A DNA stretch of 64,000 bases from Mycobacterium sp. GA-2829 (GTDB lineage: Bacteria; Actinomycetota; Actinomycetes; Mycobacteriales; Mycobacteriaceae). The notes under the pieces were generated by a model, which was not told the origin of the DNA, made no database searches, and saw only the letters and a program-made list of their open reading frames with translations. The stretch is from contig NZ_LQIT01000017.1 in the NCBI RefSeq assembly GCF_001499965.1, positions 39,339-103,338 on the forward strand, given 5' to 3'. Made by a program: the position numbers and the translations under genes. Below are positions 41,994 to 52,989 of this stretch, in pieces (positions within the stretch are counted from its first letter, which is position 1; each line of letters begins with the position of its first letter).

Positions 41994-42908
41994 TCAGGTC
42001 CGGTCGGCGCGGTCCCACAGGTCGAGCATCGAGGTGAGGATCGCCTGCGCCTGACCGAGGCCGCCGAGGTGACTCTCGCCGGGCAGGTGGTACAGCTGCG
42101 CATCCGGCAGCAGCGCCACGCAGTGCTGACCGTGCGCGAACGGGATGATGTGGTCGACGTCGCCGTGCCACCAGCGCACCGTCACCTTGACGTCCTCGAG
42201 CCGGAAGCCCCAGTCGCGGGCGAACACCACCACGTCGGCGAACGGTGCGGCGAGCTGTTTGCGGCTGCCGTTGAGCAGGTCGTCGAGGAACATCGCGCGG
42301 AACTCAGGACGCACCAGCATCCGCCGGTCGGGCGCCGGGGACACCGCCGCGTACAGGTACAGCGCCGGGTCGGCGACGGGGCGCACGAACCGGATCAGCG
42401 TGCCCGCGGCCAGCCGGATCGGGGTGTTGGCGATCTGCAGGAACGGCGCGACGCGGCTGCCGAGCTTCATCAGCCCGCCGCCGATCGCGTCGGGTCCGAC
42501 CGTGGGCGCCACCCCGCCCAGCACCCCGGTGCCGACCACCCGTTCGGGCATGGCCGCCGCACACGCCAGCGCGTACGGACCGCCGCCGGAGAGCCCGACG
42601 ACCGCCATCCGGTCGATGCCCAGCGTGTCGGCGATGACAGCCAGATCGTCGGCGAACGCCCGCACGTTCTCGTACTGGTGCGGGGTCGAGGAACCGATAC
42701 CGGGACGGTCGATGCCGATCAGCCGGATCTTCTGCTGCTCGGCGAACGCCCGCGCCTCGGCCGGGATCTGCCTGCGCGCGCCCGGCGTGCCGTGCAGCCA
42801 GAACACCGCACGGCCCTGCGGATGGCCGAATTCGGCGAAGCCGATCTGGCGGGATTCGGTGACGGCGATGTTGCCTTCGAGTTTCGGACGGGCGATGGGC
42901 GGCGTCAT
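41994..42908 (-). CDS. Alpha/beta hydrolase
   Basis: A 304-residue alpha/beta hydrolase. The oxyanion loop is LHGTPGARR, the nucleophile elbow GLSGGG (Ser), the acid Asp in HGDVDHIIP and the His in PGESHLGG. Substrate unknown; the cap around residues 150-220 is hydrophobic, suiting an ester or lactone. It is convergent with cinA, one base apart, and follows the amidase on the same strand after a 46-base gap, so co-transcription is possible. Confidence 0.88.
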   Translation of the reverse strand: MTPPIARPKLEGNIAVTESRQIGFAEFGHPQGRAVFWLHGTPGARRQIPAEARAFAEQQKIRLIGIDRPGIGSSTPHQYENVRAFADDLAVIADTLGIDRMAVVGLSGGGPYALACAAAMPERVVGTGVLGGVAPTVGPDAIGGGLMKLGSRVAPFLQIANTPIRLAAGTLIRFVRPVADPALYLYAAVSPAPDRRMLVRPEFRAMFLDDLLNGSRKQLAAPFADVVVFARDWGFRLEDVKVTVRWWHGDVDHIIPFAHGQHCVALLPDAQLYHLPGESHLGGLGQAQAILTSMLDLWDRADRT

Positions 42909-42954
42909 GCGCAGCAGTGTCGCATGTCACCGCGACGGCCCGGACGGGCCCCGG

Positions 42955-44415
42955 TCACGGTGACACCCACCCGGCCGGACGGCGGTCGGCCCACGGCGCG
43001 GCCGCCTCCAGCTGCGCGGCCAGCTGCAGCAGCACCGTCTCCTCGGGCGCCATCAGCTGCACCCCGATCGGCAGCCCGGTCGAGGTCGTGCCGAGCGGCA
43101 GCGAGATCGCCGCCCAGCCGGTGATGTTGGCCAGCACCGTCCAGCCCGTGGTGGCGAACTCGACGTCGAAGAACGCCCGCGTGGTGCCGCGCGGTCGGTC
43201 GAGCAGACCGTAGGGCGGCGGACCGGTCAGCAGCGTCGGCGCCAGCAGCACGTCGTATCCGGCCATGCCCGCGACGAACCGACGGGTCTGGGCGTGCACG
43301 GTCTCGATGGCCCCGGCGTAACGCAGACCCGTCGTCTCGAAGCCCTCACGGACCATCACCCAGGTGCTGTCCTCGAATTCGTCCTCGGCAGGCGGTCGGC
43401 CCAGGTGCGCGGCGGCCAACTCGTACAGTCCGGCGTTGCTGACGTTGTGCAGGACCGCGACCGCATCGGCGACGGCGTCGGCGTCGAACGCGGGTGCGGC
43501 GGCCTCGATCCGGTGACCGAATCCGTCGAGCAGCCGGGCCGTCGCCTCCACCGCGGCGACGACCTCGGGGTCGGTGGCGGGTCCGGGGAACGGCGACGCG
43601 GTCGCCAGTGCGATGCGCTGCGCCGCGGGCGGACGTTCGATCGCCGACGAGAACGGTTGCAGGGGCGGCGGTGCGCTGTACGGGTCGCCGGGGTCCGGTC
43701 CGGTCACCGCGTCGAGCAGCGCGGCGCTGTCGCGGACGGTGCGGGTCAGCGCGTGTTCGACGGCCAGCCCCTCGAGCAGGTGTCCGGACGGCGCGAAGGA
43801 GGTGCGGGCGCGACGCGGTTTGAGCCCGACCAGGCCGCAGCACGATGCGGGCACGCGGATCGAGCCGGTGCCGTCACCGCCGGAGGCCGCGGGCACCACA
43901 CCGGCGGCGACGGCGGCGGCCGAGCCCCCGCTCGACCCGCCCGGGGTCACCTCGGGTGACCAGGGATTGACCGTCGGACCGAACAGCGACGGTTCGGTGG
44001 TGCAGTGGTTGCCCCACTCCGGGGTGTTGGTCTTGCCGAATACGACCAGGTCGTTGGCCAGATAGCGGTCCACGAGCCAGGCGTTCTGCGGGGCGATGCG
44101 GGTGCGCAGTGCGCGCGAGCCCATGGACTCCGGCGCACCGCCCAGCGCTGCGCCGAGGTCTTTGAGCAGGAACGGCACGCCGGCCAGCGGTCCTGCGCCG
44201 TCGGTGCGCAGCCGTCCGGAGGCGTCCAGCGCCGCGGCCTGTTTGCGTCCCCTCTCGAACAGGTCGTGGATCACGGCGTTCAGGCCGCGCGCCGCCTCGA
44301 GTCGCAGCAGGGCGGCGTCGAGCAGTTCGGCGGCCGACACCTCCCCGGAGGCGATGAGCCGGGCCTGACCGATCGCGTCGACGCCTGCCAGTGCGTAGGC
44401 CGAGTTGCTGTCCAT
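42955..44415 (-). CDS. Amidase-signature family hydrolase
   Basis: A 486-residue amidase with the Ser-cisSer-Lys triad: Lys in FLLKDLG, and the two Ser in TPGGSSGGSAAAVAAG. The C-terminal part (LPLGTTSTGLPIGVQLMAP) is the usual substrate-channel end. These enzymes hydrolyse aryl or alkyl amides, sometimes nylon oligomers or indole-acetamide; the target is not predictable. ATG at 44415 is chosen because upstream codons (44463) are non-homologous. Confidence 0.9.
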   Translation of the reverse strand: MDSNSAYALAGVDAIGQARLIASGEVSAAELLDAALLRLEAARGLNAVIHDLFERGRKQAAALDASGRLRTDGAGPLAGVPFLLKDLGAALGGAPESMGSRALRTRIAPQNAWLVDRYLANDLVVFGKTNTPEWGNHCTTEPSLFGPTVNPWSPEVTPGGSSGGSAAAVAAGVVPAASGGDGTGSIRVPASCCGLVGLKPRRARTSFAPSGHLLEGLAVEHALTRTVRDSAALLDAVTGPDPGDPYSAPPPLQPFSSAIERPPAAQRIALATASPFPGPATDPEVVAAVEATARLLDGFGHRIEAAAPAFDADAVADAVAVLHNVSNAGLYELAAAHLGRPPAEDEFEDSTWVMVREGFETTGLRYAGAIETVHAQTRRFVAGMAGYDVLLAPTLLTGPPPYGLLDRPRGTTRAFFDVEFATTGWTVLANITGWAAISLPLGTTSTGLPIGVQLMAPEETVLLQLAAQLEAAAPWADRRPAGWVSP

Positions 44416-44475
44416 CACCCGGCGATCCTGCAGTGCGCCGCGCCCGTGGGCAATTCGGCGCACCGCAGGCGACGG

Positions 44476-45363
44476 TCAGCCCGCGATGGAGGCGTCGTAG
44501 ATGCCCTGGATCGCGGCGTCGAGGGTGGCGTTGAACTCCTCGTCGGACTGCTGGGCCGACAACCCCTCGGTCAGCGCGCGGCTGAAGCTGGCGATCACAC
44601 CGTGGTTCTCGGCGAGCTTCTTGTTGGCCTCTTCGCGCGAGTAGCCACCGGACAGCGCGACGACGCGCAGCACCTTCGGGTGCTCGACCAGCGGCTGGTA
44701 GTGGTTGGCCGTCGACGGCAGCGTGAGCTTGAGCATCACCTGCTCGTCGATCGCGTCGAGCTGCTTGGCGATCTCGTCGCGCAGGATGTCCTCGGCCTCG
44801 GCTTTGTCGTCGATCGAGATCGTCACCTCGGGCTCGATGATCGGGATCAGTCCGTGCGAGAGCACCTGCTTGCCCACCTCGAACTGCTGGGCCACCACCT
44901 CGGCGATGCCCTTGGCGTTGGCGCCGCCGATCACCGAACGCTCCTTGGTGCCGTAGATACCCTTCTCGACCGCCCGCTTGAGCAGTTCGTCGAGTTGCGG
45001 CATCGGCTTCATCAGCTGGACGTCGTCGGACACGTCGGCCAGACCCTTGTCGATCTTGAGGAAGGGCACCACGCCCTTGTCCTCCCACAGGTAGGTCGCC
45101 GACGGCTTGCCCGCGACCTCGCGGTCCATCGTCTGCTCGAACAGGATCGCGCCCAGCACCCGGTCACCGGTGAACACGGGGGAGGTGATGATCCGGGACC
45201 GCATCTTGTGGATCAGGTCGAACATCTCGGTGTCGGTCGAGTACTCGCTCTCCTCGACGCCGTAGAGCCGCAACGCCTTCGGCGTCGAGCCACCGCTCTG
45301 GTCGAGGGCGGCCACGAAACCCTTGCCCGCCGCCAGCTTGTCCGTTTGCTGTTGATTCGCCAT
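44476..45363 (-). CDS. fda: Fructose-bisphosphate aldolase, class I
   Basis: A 295-residue class I aldolase of the bacterial type known from staphylococci: [12 protein letters not shown] near the start, IIEPEVTI, a Schiff-base Lys in VMLKLTLP and [13 protein letters not shown]. It splits fructose-1,6-bisphosphate into dihydroxyacetone phosphate and glyceraldehyde-3-phosphate without metal. Mycobacteria mainly rely on the class II enzyme, so this is a second aldolase and could serve under metal limitation or hypoxia (inference). No operon partner is evident. Confidence 0.94.
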   Translation of the reverse strand: MANQQQTDKLAAGKGFVAALDQSGGSTPKALRLYGVEESEYSTDTEMFDLIHKMRSRIITSPVFTGDRVLGAILFEQTMDREVAGKPSATYLWEDKGVVPFLKIDKGLADVSDDVQLMKPMPQLDELLKRAVEKGIYGTKERSVIGGANAKGIAEVVAQQFEVGKQVLSHGLIPIIEPEVTISIDDKAEAEDILRDEIAKQLDAIDEQVMLKLTLPSTANHYQPLVEHPKVLRVVALSGGYSREEANKKLAENHGVIASFSRALTEGLSAQQSDEEFNATLDAAIQGIYDASIAG

Positions 45364-45522
45364 CGGTGCAGTCCACTCCTTTGAGAACAGTTGATCGCTG
45401 ACGGATTGGTGTTCGGCCCGCCGAGCCCGGTTCCCTGTGAGGATATTCGGCGCTTACGGACCCGCTGCGGCAGGTGCCGTGCTTGGGTGGAACACACACC
45501 CGCAGGCATTGGAAGGAGCCCT

Positions 45523-46031
45523 ATGTCCGCTCTGTCCCCGTTGGTCTCGGTTGCGGCACTGGCGCTGATCGCGGCCGCCCCGGTCGCGCCGCTCACCGTC
45601 GGTGTCCTGGCCGCACCCGTTGCCGCCGCGGAGTCCGACGGCACCTTCCTGCCGTTCAGCACCACGCTGCGGCGGTGTGACTACAGTGCCCGCGAGTACT
45701 ACGACGCCGCGGGCGAGGGCAGGGCCACCGCGACGGTCCGCAGCGGTTCCGGGCAGGTCAGCGCCGACGTCCGGATGACGCAGGCGACGCCCAACACCTT
45801 CTACGAGGTGCGGTTGATCCAGGCGCCGCGCGCGTCCGCGGCGGGCTGCGGCGCCGGTGCGCCCGGAACAGCGGTCGCGGCGATGAACACCGACGGGATC
45901 GGCTCGGGTGCGGTCACGCTGTCGAGTCCGATCGTGGCCGGAGCGACCGGCGCGTGGCTGTCGATCGAACGCCCGCAACCGAACTCGGCGCTGCCCCAGG
46001 AGTTCTACACCACCGACTTCATCGTCGGGAT

Positions 46032-46035
<4 letters not shown>
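45523..46035 (+). CDS. Secreted hypothetical protein
   Basis: A 170-residue exported protein with a signal peptide (about residues 1-35: LVSVAALALIAAAPVAPLTV then AAPVAAA-ES). The mature part is beta-rich with two Cys (RRCDYSAREYY, AAGCGAG) and a repeating Ser/Gly/Ala pattern, possibly a small beta-sandwich. No family is recognised. GGAAGGAG precedes ATG 45523. It ends in a 4-base overlap with the convergent decarboxylase gene. Confidence 0.8.
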
Positions 46036-47428
<1,393 letters not shown>

Positions 47429-47432
<4 letters not shown>

Positions 47433-48283
47433 CGTTTCTGCTCCACGGTCTCGGAGGTGGTCGCCCTGCGCCGGTAGGCCGACGGCGTCTCGCCGCAGAA
47501 CTGGGTGAACGCCCGGGTGAACGAGCTGAGGCTGTCGAACCCGACCGCCGACGACGTCTCCTGCACCGACTGTCCCGGCGCGGCCAGCAGCGCCATCGCC
47601 CGCAGCATCCGCGCGTGCAGCAGGTAGGTCCGCCACGACAATCCCAGCTCGTCGGCGAACAGTCGCCGCAGCGTGCGCTCGGACACCGACACCGCTCGGC
47701 TGACCTCCTCGGCGGTGACCGTCTGCAGGTGTTCCTTCGTGTAGGTCAGCGCGGCCGCGACGATCGGGTGCTCGGAGCTGGGCAGGTTCAGCGGCGCCTC
47801 GTGGTCGAGCGCCTCGATGACGATGTTGCCCAGGGTCTGGAAGAACGCGTCGGAGATCTGGTCGCTGTGCGGGCGGTCGATCGGCCAGCGCAGGGCGTAG
47901 ATCATCATCTCGCGGATCAGCGGGGACACGGCCAGAATGCGGGCGCGGTCGCCGCCGTCGGGGATCAGCACACTGTCGAACATCACCGCGATGGTCCGCA
48001 CGTCGGCGTTCATCGTCGCCTGGTGTTCGAGGCCGCACGGCAGCCACGCGGCCTGCTGCGGAGGCACGAGGTAGTGGCCCGACGCCGTCTCCACCTCGAC
48101 CACCCCGCCGATCGCGTACTCGATCTGGTGCACGTCGTGGCTGTGCCAGCCGGTGATGAGCTCGTCGCCCTCGTACAGGTAGCTGCCTGCCAGCGCGCGG
48201 CCCCCGCGGCGCAGGTCGATCACTCGTCCGGACAGGTTGGCCGGTTCGGCCAAACCCTTGGCCGATAGCGCAGAGACGGTCAC
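47429..48283 (-). CDS. AraC-family regulator with cupin sensor
   Basis: A 284-residue regulator with an N-terminal cupin-type effector domain (about residues 20-130, GWHSHDVHQIEYAIGG) and two helix-turn-helix motifs at the C-terminus, RAVSVSERTLRRLFADELG and SVQETSSAVGFDSLSSFTRA. GTG at 48283 is chosen because upstream codons enter the divergent amidohydrolase promoter. Its stop overlaps the start of the decarboxylase gene, so it probably controls amine production. Divergent gap to 48345 is only 61 bases. Confidence 0.9.
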
Positions 48284-48344
48284 ACCTGTGCACGGTACAA
48301 CTGGGATGAGTCCAGTGTGACCCCGGACACCTGAAGGAGTGCCT

Positions 48345-49607
48345 GTGAATGTCGACGACCTGATCCTGGTGAGCATCGACGACCACGTCGTGGAGCCGCC
48401 CGACATGTTCCTGCGGCACGTCCCGGCCAAGTACAGGGAGGAGGCGCCGATCGTCGTCACCGACGACAAGGGCGTCGACCAGTGGATGTACCAGGGCCGG
48501 CCGCAGGGGGTCAGCGGGCTGAACGCCGTCGTGTCGTGGCCCGCCGAGGAGTGGGGCCGCGACCCCGCCGGATTCGCCGAGATGCGCCCCGGCGTCTACG
48601 ACGTGCACGAGCGGGTCCGCGATATGAACCGCAACGGCATCCTGGCCTCGATGTGCTTCCCGACGTTCACCGGGTTCTCCGCCCGCCACCTCAACATGCA
48701 CCGCGAGGAGGCGACGTTGGTGATGGTGTCGGCGTACAACGACTGGCACATCGACGAGTGGGCCGGCTCCTACCCCGGCCGCTTCATCCCGATCGCGATC
48801 ATGCCGACGTGGAACCCGGAGGCGATGTGCCGCGAGATCCGCCGGGTCGCGGCCAAGGGCTGCCGCGCGGTGACCATGCCGGAGTTGCCGCACCTCGAGG
48901 GCCTGCCGAGCTACCACGACGACGAGTACTGGGGTCCGGTGTTCCGGACGCTGTCGGAGGAGAACGTGGTGATGTGCCTGCACATCGGCACCGGGTTCGG
49001 GGCGATCAGCATGGCGCCCAACGCGCCGATCGACAACTTGATCATCCTGGCCACCCAGGTGTCGGCGATGTGCGCCCAGGATCTGCTGTGGGGGCCGGCG
49101 ATGCGCAACTACCCGGACCTGAAGTTCGCGTTCTCCGAGGGCGGTATCGGCTGGATACCGTTCTACCTCGACCGCAGCGACCGGCACTACACGAACCAGA
49201 AGTGGCTGCGCCGCGACTTCGGCGACAAGCTGCCGAGCGACGTGTTCCGCGAGCACTCACTGGCCTGCTATGTCACCGACAAGACGTCGCTGCGGCTGCG
49301 GCACGAGATCGGCATCGACATCATCGCCTGGGAGTGCGACTACCCGCACAGCGACTGCTTCTGGCCCGACGCTCCCGAGCAGGTGCTCGCCGAGCTCGAC
49401 GCCGCGGGCGCCTCGGATTCCGACATCAACAAGATCACGTGGGAGAACTCCTGCCGGTTCTTCGGCTGGGATCCGTTCACGCACACCGCCAAGGACGACG
49501 CCACGGTGGCGGCGCTGCGCGCCAAGGGCGCCGACGTCGACGTGTCGATCCGCCCGCGGGCCGAATGGGCGCGTCTCTACGAGCAGAAGCAGCTCGCCAA
49601 GGCGTAA
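48345..49607 (+). CDS. Amidohydrolase-superfamily metal-dependent hydrolase
   Basis: A 420-residue TIM-barrel protein of the amidohydrolase_2 group (ACMSD/isoorotate-decarboxylase-like). It starts VSIDDHVVEPPDMF, keeps LHIGTG and the late metal Asp in WECDYPHSDCFWPD. Members decarboxylate or hydrolyse small carboxylates; the mycobacterial members are not characterised. GTG 48345 with AAGGAG upstream. It is divergent from the AraC regulator, which may also control it. Confidence 0.88.
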   Translation: MNVDDLILVSIDDHVVEPPDMFLRHVPAKYREEAPIVVTDDKGVDQWMYQGRPQGVSGLNAVVSWPAEEWGRDPAGFAEMRPGVYDVHERVRDMNRNGILASMCFPTFTGFSARHLNMHREEATLVMVSAYNDWHIDEWAGSYPGRFIPIAIMPTWNPEAMCREIRRVAAKGCRAVTMPELPHLEGLPSYHDDEYWGPVFRTLSEENVVMCLHIGTGFGAISMAPNAPIDNLIILATQVSAMCAQDLLWGPAMRNYPDLKFAFSEGGIGWIPFYLDRSDRHYTNQKWLRRDFGDKLPSDVFREHSLACYVTDKTSLRLRHEIGIDIIAWECDYPHSDCFWPDAPEQVLAELDAAGASDSDINKITWENSCRFFGWDPFTHTAKDDATVAALRAKGADVDVSIRPRAEWARLYEQKQLAKA

Positions 49608-49613
49608 TCCACC

Positions 49614-49680
49614 TGCGTTGACTCTGCGTCCAGGGCGACGAACCGCGAGTGGACCGCACCCTGAGCGCAGAGTCAGCGGG
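49614..49680. repeat. 67-bp palindromic intergenic element (second type)
   Basis: Inverted arms TGACTCTGCG (49619-49628) and CGCAGAGTCA (49666-49675) pair perfectly; inner CAGGG/CCCTG (49631-49635 and 49659-49663) continues the stem, and the flanks (CCTGCG and GCGGGG) are near-complementary. It follows the amidohydrolase stop codon by 7 bases. Different in sequence from the 9218/10502 repeat but similar in size and placement; could terminate transcription or be a mobile palindrome. Confidence 0.72.
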
Positions 49681-49715
49681 GTTTGCGGCCGCACATGCGG
49701 GGCAACCCGACGATC

Positions 49716-50084
49716 ATGATCGGATCACTACGCTCCGTTGTCGTCGACTGCCGCGAACCCAGAGCGCTGGCCGACTTCTACGCCGGACTCCTCGGCGGCG
49801 ACGTCACCGCCGAGGAGGACGACTGGGTGGTGCTCACCGAACCGACGGGACACCGGCTGGCGTTCCAGCTCTCACCCGAGCACCGCCCACCGACGTTCCC
49901 CGACCCCGCCGGCTCGCAACAGTTCCACCTCGACATCCATGTCGAGGACGTCGACGTCGCCGAACAGCAGGCGCTGGCCCTCGGCGCGACCCGGGTGACC
50001 GACGCGCCGGGGGAGAACGACTTCCGGGTCTACCGCGACCCGGCCGGCCACACGTTCTGCCTGGTCTTCAACATCGACGAGTGA
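49716..50084 (+). CDS. VOC-family (glyoxalase-like) protein
   Basis: A 122-residue vicinal-oxygen-chelate protein made of two beta-alpha-beta-beta-beta units. The end QFHLDIHVEDVDVAEQQA and FRVYRDPAGHTFCLVF hold likely metal His and Glu positions. The family includes glyoxalases, extradiol dioxygenases and resistance proteins; specificity is unreadable. ATG at 49716 is used over 49683. It precedes an alpha/beta hydrolase by 29 bases. Confidence 0.86.
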   Translation: MIGSLRSVVVDCREPRALADFYAGLLGGDVTAEEDDWVVLTEPTGHRLAFQLSPEHRPPTFPDPAGSQQFHLDIHVEDVDVAEQQALALGATRVTDAPGENDFRVYRDPAGHTFCLVFNIDE

Positions 50085-50113
50085 GCCGCGGGCGCGGGCG
50101 TAGAGTCCGGCCG

Positions 50114-50938
50114 GTGGAATTCGACCTGCAATTGGCCTCGGGACGGGTGCACGCGCGCTCGTGGGGCGCCGACGACGCACCGGTCCTGCTGTGCGTGCAC
50201 GGCATCTCGGCCAACCTGACCGCGTTCTCCCACCTGGCCGACCGGATCGCCGGCCCGGACCGCCGTGTCGTCGCCTTCGATCTGCGCGGGCGCGGCCGTA
50301 GCGAGGTCACCGCACCGGGCACCTACGGACTCGACAGCCATGCGGGCGACGTGCTGGCGGTGGCCGATGCGCTGGGCGCCGAGACTTTCGACCTCGCGGG
50401 CTGGTCGCTGGGTGCGCTGATCGCCATGCGCGTCGCCCGCGACCACACCGCTCGGGTGCGCAGTATCGCGTTGATCGACCACATCGGACCCGCACAGCGG
50501 GCCACCCTCAAACCGGTGCGCGAGGGTTTCGAACGGCTCGACGCCGCCGTCGCCACACCGGCCGAATACCTGGACACGGTGCGGGCGGCCGGGATCGTCG
50601 ACCCGTGGACCCCGTTCTGGGACGAGCACCACACCTATGAACTGGCCCGGCAATCCGACGGGTCGTGGCGTCCGACGACGTCGCGCGCGGCCGCCGAAGA
50701 GGACCTGTTCCAGCGCTGGCCCACCGACTGGACCGACCACTGGAAGGCGCTGACGATGCCCGCCGTGGCGATCCGGGCGACCGGACCGCTCAACGGGTCG
50801 GCCCTCATCCCCGACGATGCGCTGGCCGCCATGCGCGCGACCAATCCGGGCATCCGGGTCGTCGACGTCGAGAGCAACCACTTCACCTGCATCGTCGACC
50901 CCGCTACCGTCGACGCGGTCCAAAACGTGCTGGCGTAA
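50114..50938 (+). CDS. Alpha/beta hydrolase
   Basis: A 274-residue hydrolase. Oxyanion segment CVHGISANLTAF, nucleophile elbow GWSLGA, acid Asp region and catalytic His in SNHFTCI are all present. Substrate unknown. GTG at 50114 (VEFDLQLASG) is chosen because the upstream frame crosses the VOC gene and its sequence is not family-like. It may be co-transcribed with the VOC gene and the downstream dioxygenase. Confidence 0.88.
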   Translation: MEFDLQLASGRVHARSWGADDAPVLLCVHGISANLTAFSHLADRIAGPDRRVVAFDLRGRGRSEVTAPGTYGLDSHAGDVLAVADALGAETFDLAGWSLGALIAMRVARDHTARVRSIALIDHIGPAQRATLKPVREGFERLDAAVATPAEYLDTVRAAGIVDPWTPFWDEHHTYELARQSDGSWRPTTSRAAAEEDLFQRWPTDWTDHWKALTMPAVAIRATGPLNGSALIPDDALAAMRATNPGIRVVDVESNHFTCIVDPATVDAVQNVLA

Positions 50939-50979
50939 CTCACTTTCGCGAGCACCGCCCGGTAGGGCACTGTGTCGGC

Positions 50980-51699
50980 GTGGTGGATGTGGCGACCTTC
51001 GAACGCGACGGCTATCTCAAGATCAGCCAACCGCAGTTGCGTGACGCCGCGGCGGCGGCGCGGGCACTGCTGTGGCGACAGCTGGGGGTGTCACCGGACG
51101 ACCCGGCGACATGGACGCAGCCGGTGATGTGGGCGTCGGACATGACCGGCGCGGGCCCGTTCGGGGAGTTGGCCGGTAGCCGGCGCCTGGCCGAGGTGCT
51201 GAATGCGTTGTGCGGCAACGGAAATTGGCTTCCTCGGGGTGCGCTCGGCAATGTCGTGGTCCGGTTCCCGGTGCGGCCGCCCGCCGAGGACCGCGGATGG
51301 CACATCGACATGAACACAGCGCTGTCCGACGGCGGCTGGGCGGTCAGCGGGCGTCCGCACACGCTGCTGTTGTTGACGCTGCTCTCGGATGTCGGACCCG
51401 ACGACGCACCCACCCGCATCCGCCGCGGATCGCATCGCGACGTCGCGGCGGCGCTCGACGAGACGCCGGCCGACCACGTCGCCGCGGGGGCGGTGGTCGA
51501 CCGGGTGAGCGCCGGACGGCCCGTCGTACACGCGACCGGGGAGCCAGGGGACATGTACGTCGTGCATCCGTTCACCGTGCACGCCGCCGACGAACACCGC
51601 GGCGGCACACCGCGATTCATGGCGCAGGCGCCGGTGTTGCTGACCGAGCCGCTGCATCCGCGGCACCCCTCGGTGCTGGCGCGGGTATGGTCCGGCTGA
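50980..51699 (+). CDS. Phytanoyl-CoA dioxygenase-family protein
   Basis: A 239-residue Fe(II)/2-oxoglutarate-dependent dioxygenase. The HxD pair is in GWHIDMNTAL, and the distal His in VVHPFTVHAAD; an Arg near PRFMAQ probably binds 2-oxoglutarate. The family hydroxylates fatty-acyl-CoA, alkaloids or lipids. GTG at 50980 is used (50983 is equivalent). It lies 41 bases after the alpha/beta hydrolase on the same strand. Confidence 0.85.
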   Translation: MVDVATFERDGYLKISQPQLRDAAAAARALLWRQLGVSPDDPATWTQPVMWASDMTGAGPFGELAGSRRLAEVLNALCGNGNWLPRGALGNVVVRFPVRPPAEDRGWHIDMNTALSDGGWAVSGRPHTLLLLTLLSDVGPDDAPTRIRRGSHRDVAAALDETPADHVAAGAVVDRVSAGRPVVHATGEPGDMYVVHPFTVHAADEHRGGTPRFMAQAPVLLTEPLHPRHPSVLARVWSG

Positions 51700-51700
51700 G

Positions 51701-52447
51701 TCAGGCCGGCACCACGATCACCAACTCGTTCCCGTCGCGTTCGGTGCGCATCCCGGCCCGCCGGGCCACCGTCGCGACGGCCGCGGCGTCACCGGGTTCG
51801 GCGCGGGTGGACGCCAGCGCACGGGCCAGCCGACCTTTGTGCGCCTTGTTGAAGTGGCTCACCACCGAGCGTTTACCGTCGGCGCGTTCGGCGACCACGT
51901 CGACGCGCACGGCGCCGGGCAGCCGGCCCAGCGCGGCGTAGGACCCCGACCGCAGATCCACGACGAGCTCGTCGTCGGCGATGCCGGCGAGCACCGGTTC
52001 GAGAGCGGGACGCCAGCGCGCCGTCAGCGACGTGCCGCCGGGCAGTTTCGAGGTCGCCGACAGCCGATACGCGGGCACCGGATCGTCGGCGCGCAGCAGC
52101 CCGAACAACGCCGATCCGACCGCGAGCCGCTGCCGCGCCCGCGTGGCCGTCGCGCCGTGCAGCGTTCCGATGTCGAGGGCGTCGTAGAGCACGCCGGTGT
52201 AGCGGTCGATCGCGGGCAGCGTCGGCGCGGTGTACAGGGCGGCGTTGCGCTCGATCTCCGCGTCCTGCTTCGGCGACAGCCCCAGCGCGGCGCGGCTGGC
52301 CTCCCGGTCGGCGGACAGGTCGACGAGTTCGTCGACCAGCGCTTTACGCACCGGTCCGAGTTCGGGGAAGGAGAGTCGGTCGAGGCTCAGCGGTGGGCCG
52401 TCCCCGCCGACGCGTTTGGTCTCCGAGGGCGGCAGCAGCACGAGCAC
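51701..52447 (-). CDS. yaaA: Peroxide stress protein YaaA (DUF328/UPF0246)
   Basis: A 248-residue YaaA-family protein: LLPPSETKR at the start, YTGVLYDALD near residue 95-105, and the C-terminal Lys/His-rich YRLSATSKLPGG plus SHFNKAHKGRLAR segments conserved in the family. YaaA limits free iron and protects DNA during peroxide stress in E. coli; here the same role is inferred. GTG at 52447 is used because the frame upstream is the shadow of the neighbouring gene. Convergent with the dioxygenase by 1 base. Confidence 0.88.
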   Translation of the reverse strand: MLVLLPPSETKRVGGDGPPLSLDRLSFPELGPVRKALVDELVDLSADREASRAALGLSPKQDAEIERNAALYTAPTLPAIDRYTGVLYDALDIGTLHGATATRARQRLAVGSALFGLLRADDPVPAYRLSATSKLPGGTSLTARWRPALEPVLAGIADDELVVDLRSGSYAALGRLPGAVRVDVVAERADGKRSVVSHFNKAHKGRLARALASTRAEPGDAAAVATVARRAGMRTERDGNELVIVVPA

Positions 52448-52470
52448 GGCGACGAGGGTATCGCCCGCGC

Positions 52471-52950
52471 TCAGACCGGTATGCGGCGGTCGCGGTCCGA
52501 CGCCGGCCACACATAGGGCAGATCGTCGGGTACGTCGGGGAACAGCGGCCGGTAGTGGTCGGGGTCCTTCTTCACCAGCGCGGCCTGATGGCTGCGGTGG
52601 AAGTCCGGGTCGCCGAGCCACGGCGGCAGCTCGCCCGCGGGCCCGAGTTCGGCCTGCGAGCGGACGGTGTGGATGCCGACGGTCGCTCCGAGGTCTGTCG
52701 TCAAGGTGGTGGCGCACGTGTCGGCGCGGCCGGTTTCACACCAGTGCGCACAGATCTGCAACCCGTACCGCACGAGCGCTTCTTCGTACCCGGCCCACAT
52801 CGCCGCGGCGGGATGGTGGCGCCAGCCGTAGCCGGGGACGGTCAACGCCCGCAGCACCTGGATGACCTCCACCCGCTGTTTACCCAGCCGGCGCGCGTCG
52901 AGGACCGCGGCGCTCGCGTCGAAATCCGCGCACGGGAGAAAGGTCTGCAT
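52471..52950 (-). CDS. MSMEG_6728-type/pyrimidine-dimer glycosylase-like protein
   Basis: A 159-residue protein of the family in mycobacteria known as MSMEG_6728, distantly like T4 endonuclease V. The end HRSHQAALVKKDPDHYRPLFP is characteristic, and a Trp/His-rich YGWRHHPAAAMW segment follows the early LDARRLGKQRVEVIQVL helix. DNA-repair activity is only inferred from the family name. It lies 23 bases upstream of YaaA on the same strand, and both could respond to oxidative damage. Confidence 0.78.
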   Translation of the reverse strand: MQTFLPCADFDASAAVLDARRLGKQRVEVIQVLRALTVPGYGWRHHPAAAMWAGYEEALVRYGLQICAHWCETGRADTCATTLTTDLGATVGIHTVRSQAELGPAGELPPWLGDPDFHRSHQAALVKKDPDHYRPLFPDVPDDLPYVWPASDRDRRIPV

Positions 52951-52989
52951 CGCTTCCCGACGTACCCGCGCGGCGGGCGGCTCACACGC

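Noticed and set aside
47433..49256. Apparent fusion of the PLP decarboxylase with an upstream 600-residue part
   Set aside because: The upstream part is antisense to the amidohydrolase and out of frame with the AraC gene, with no domain similarity.
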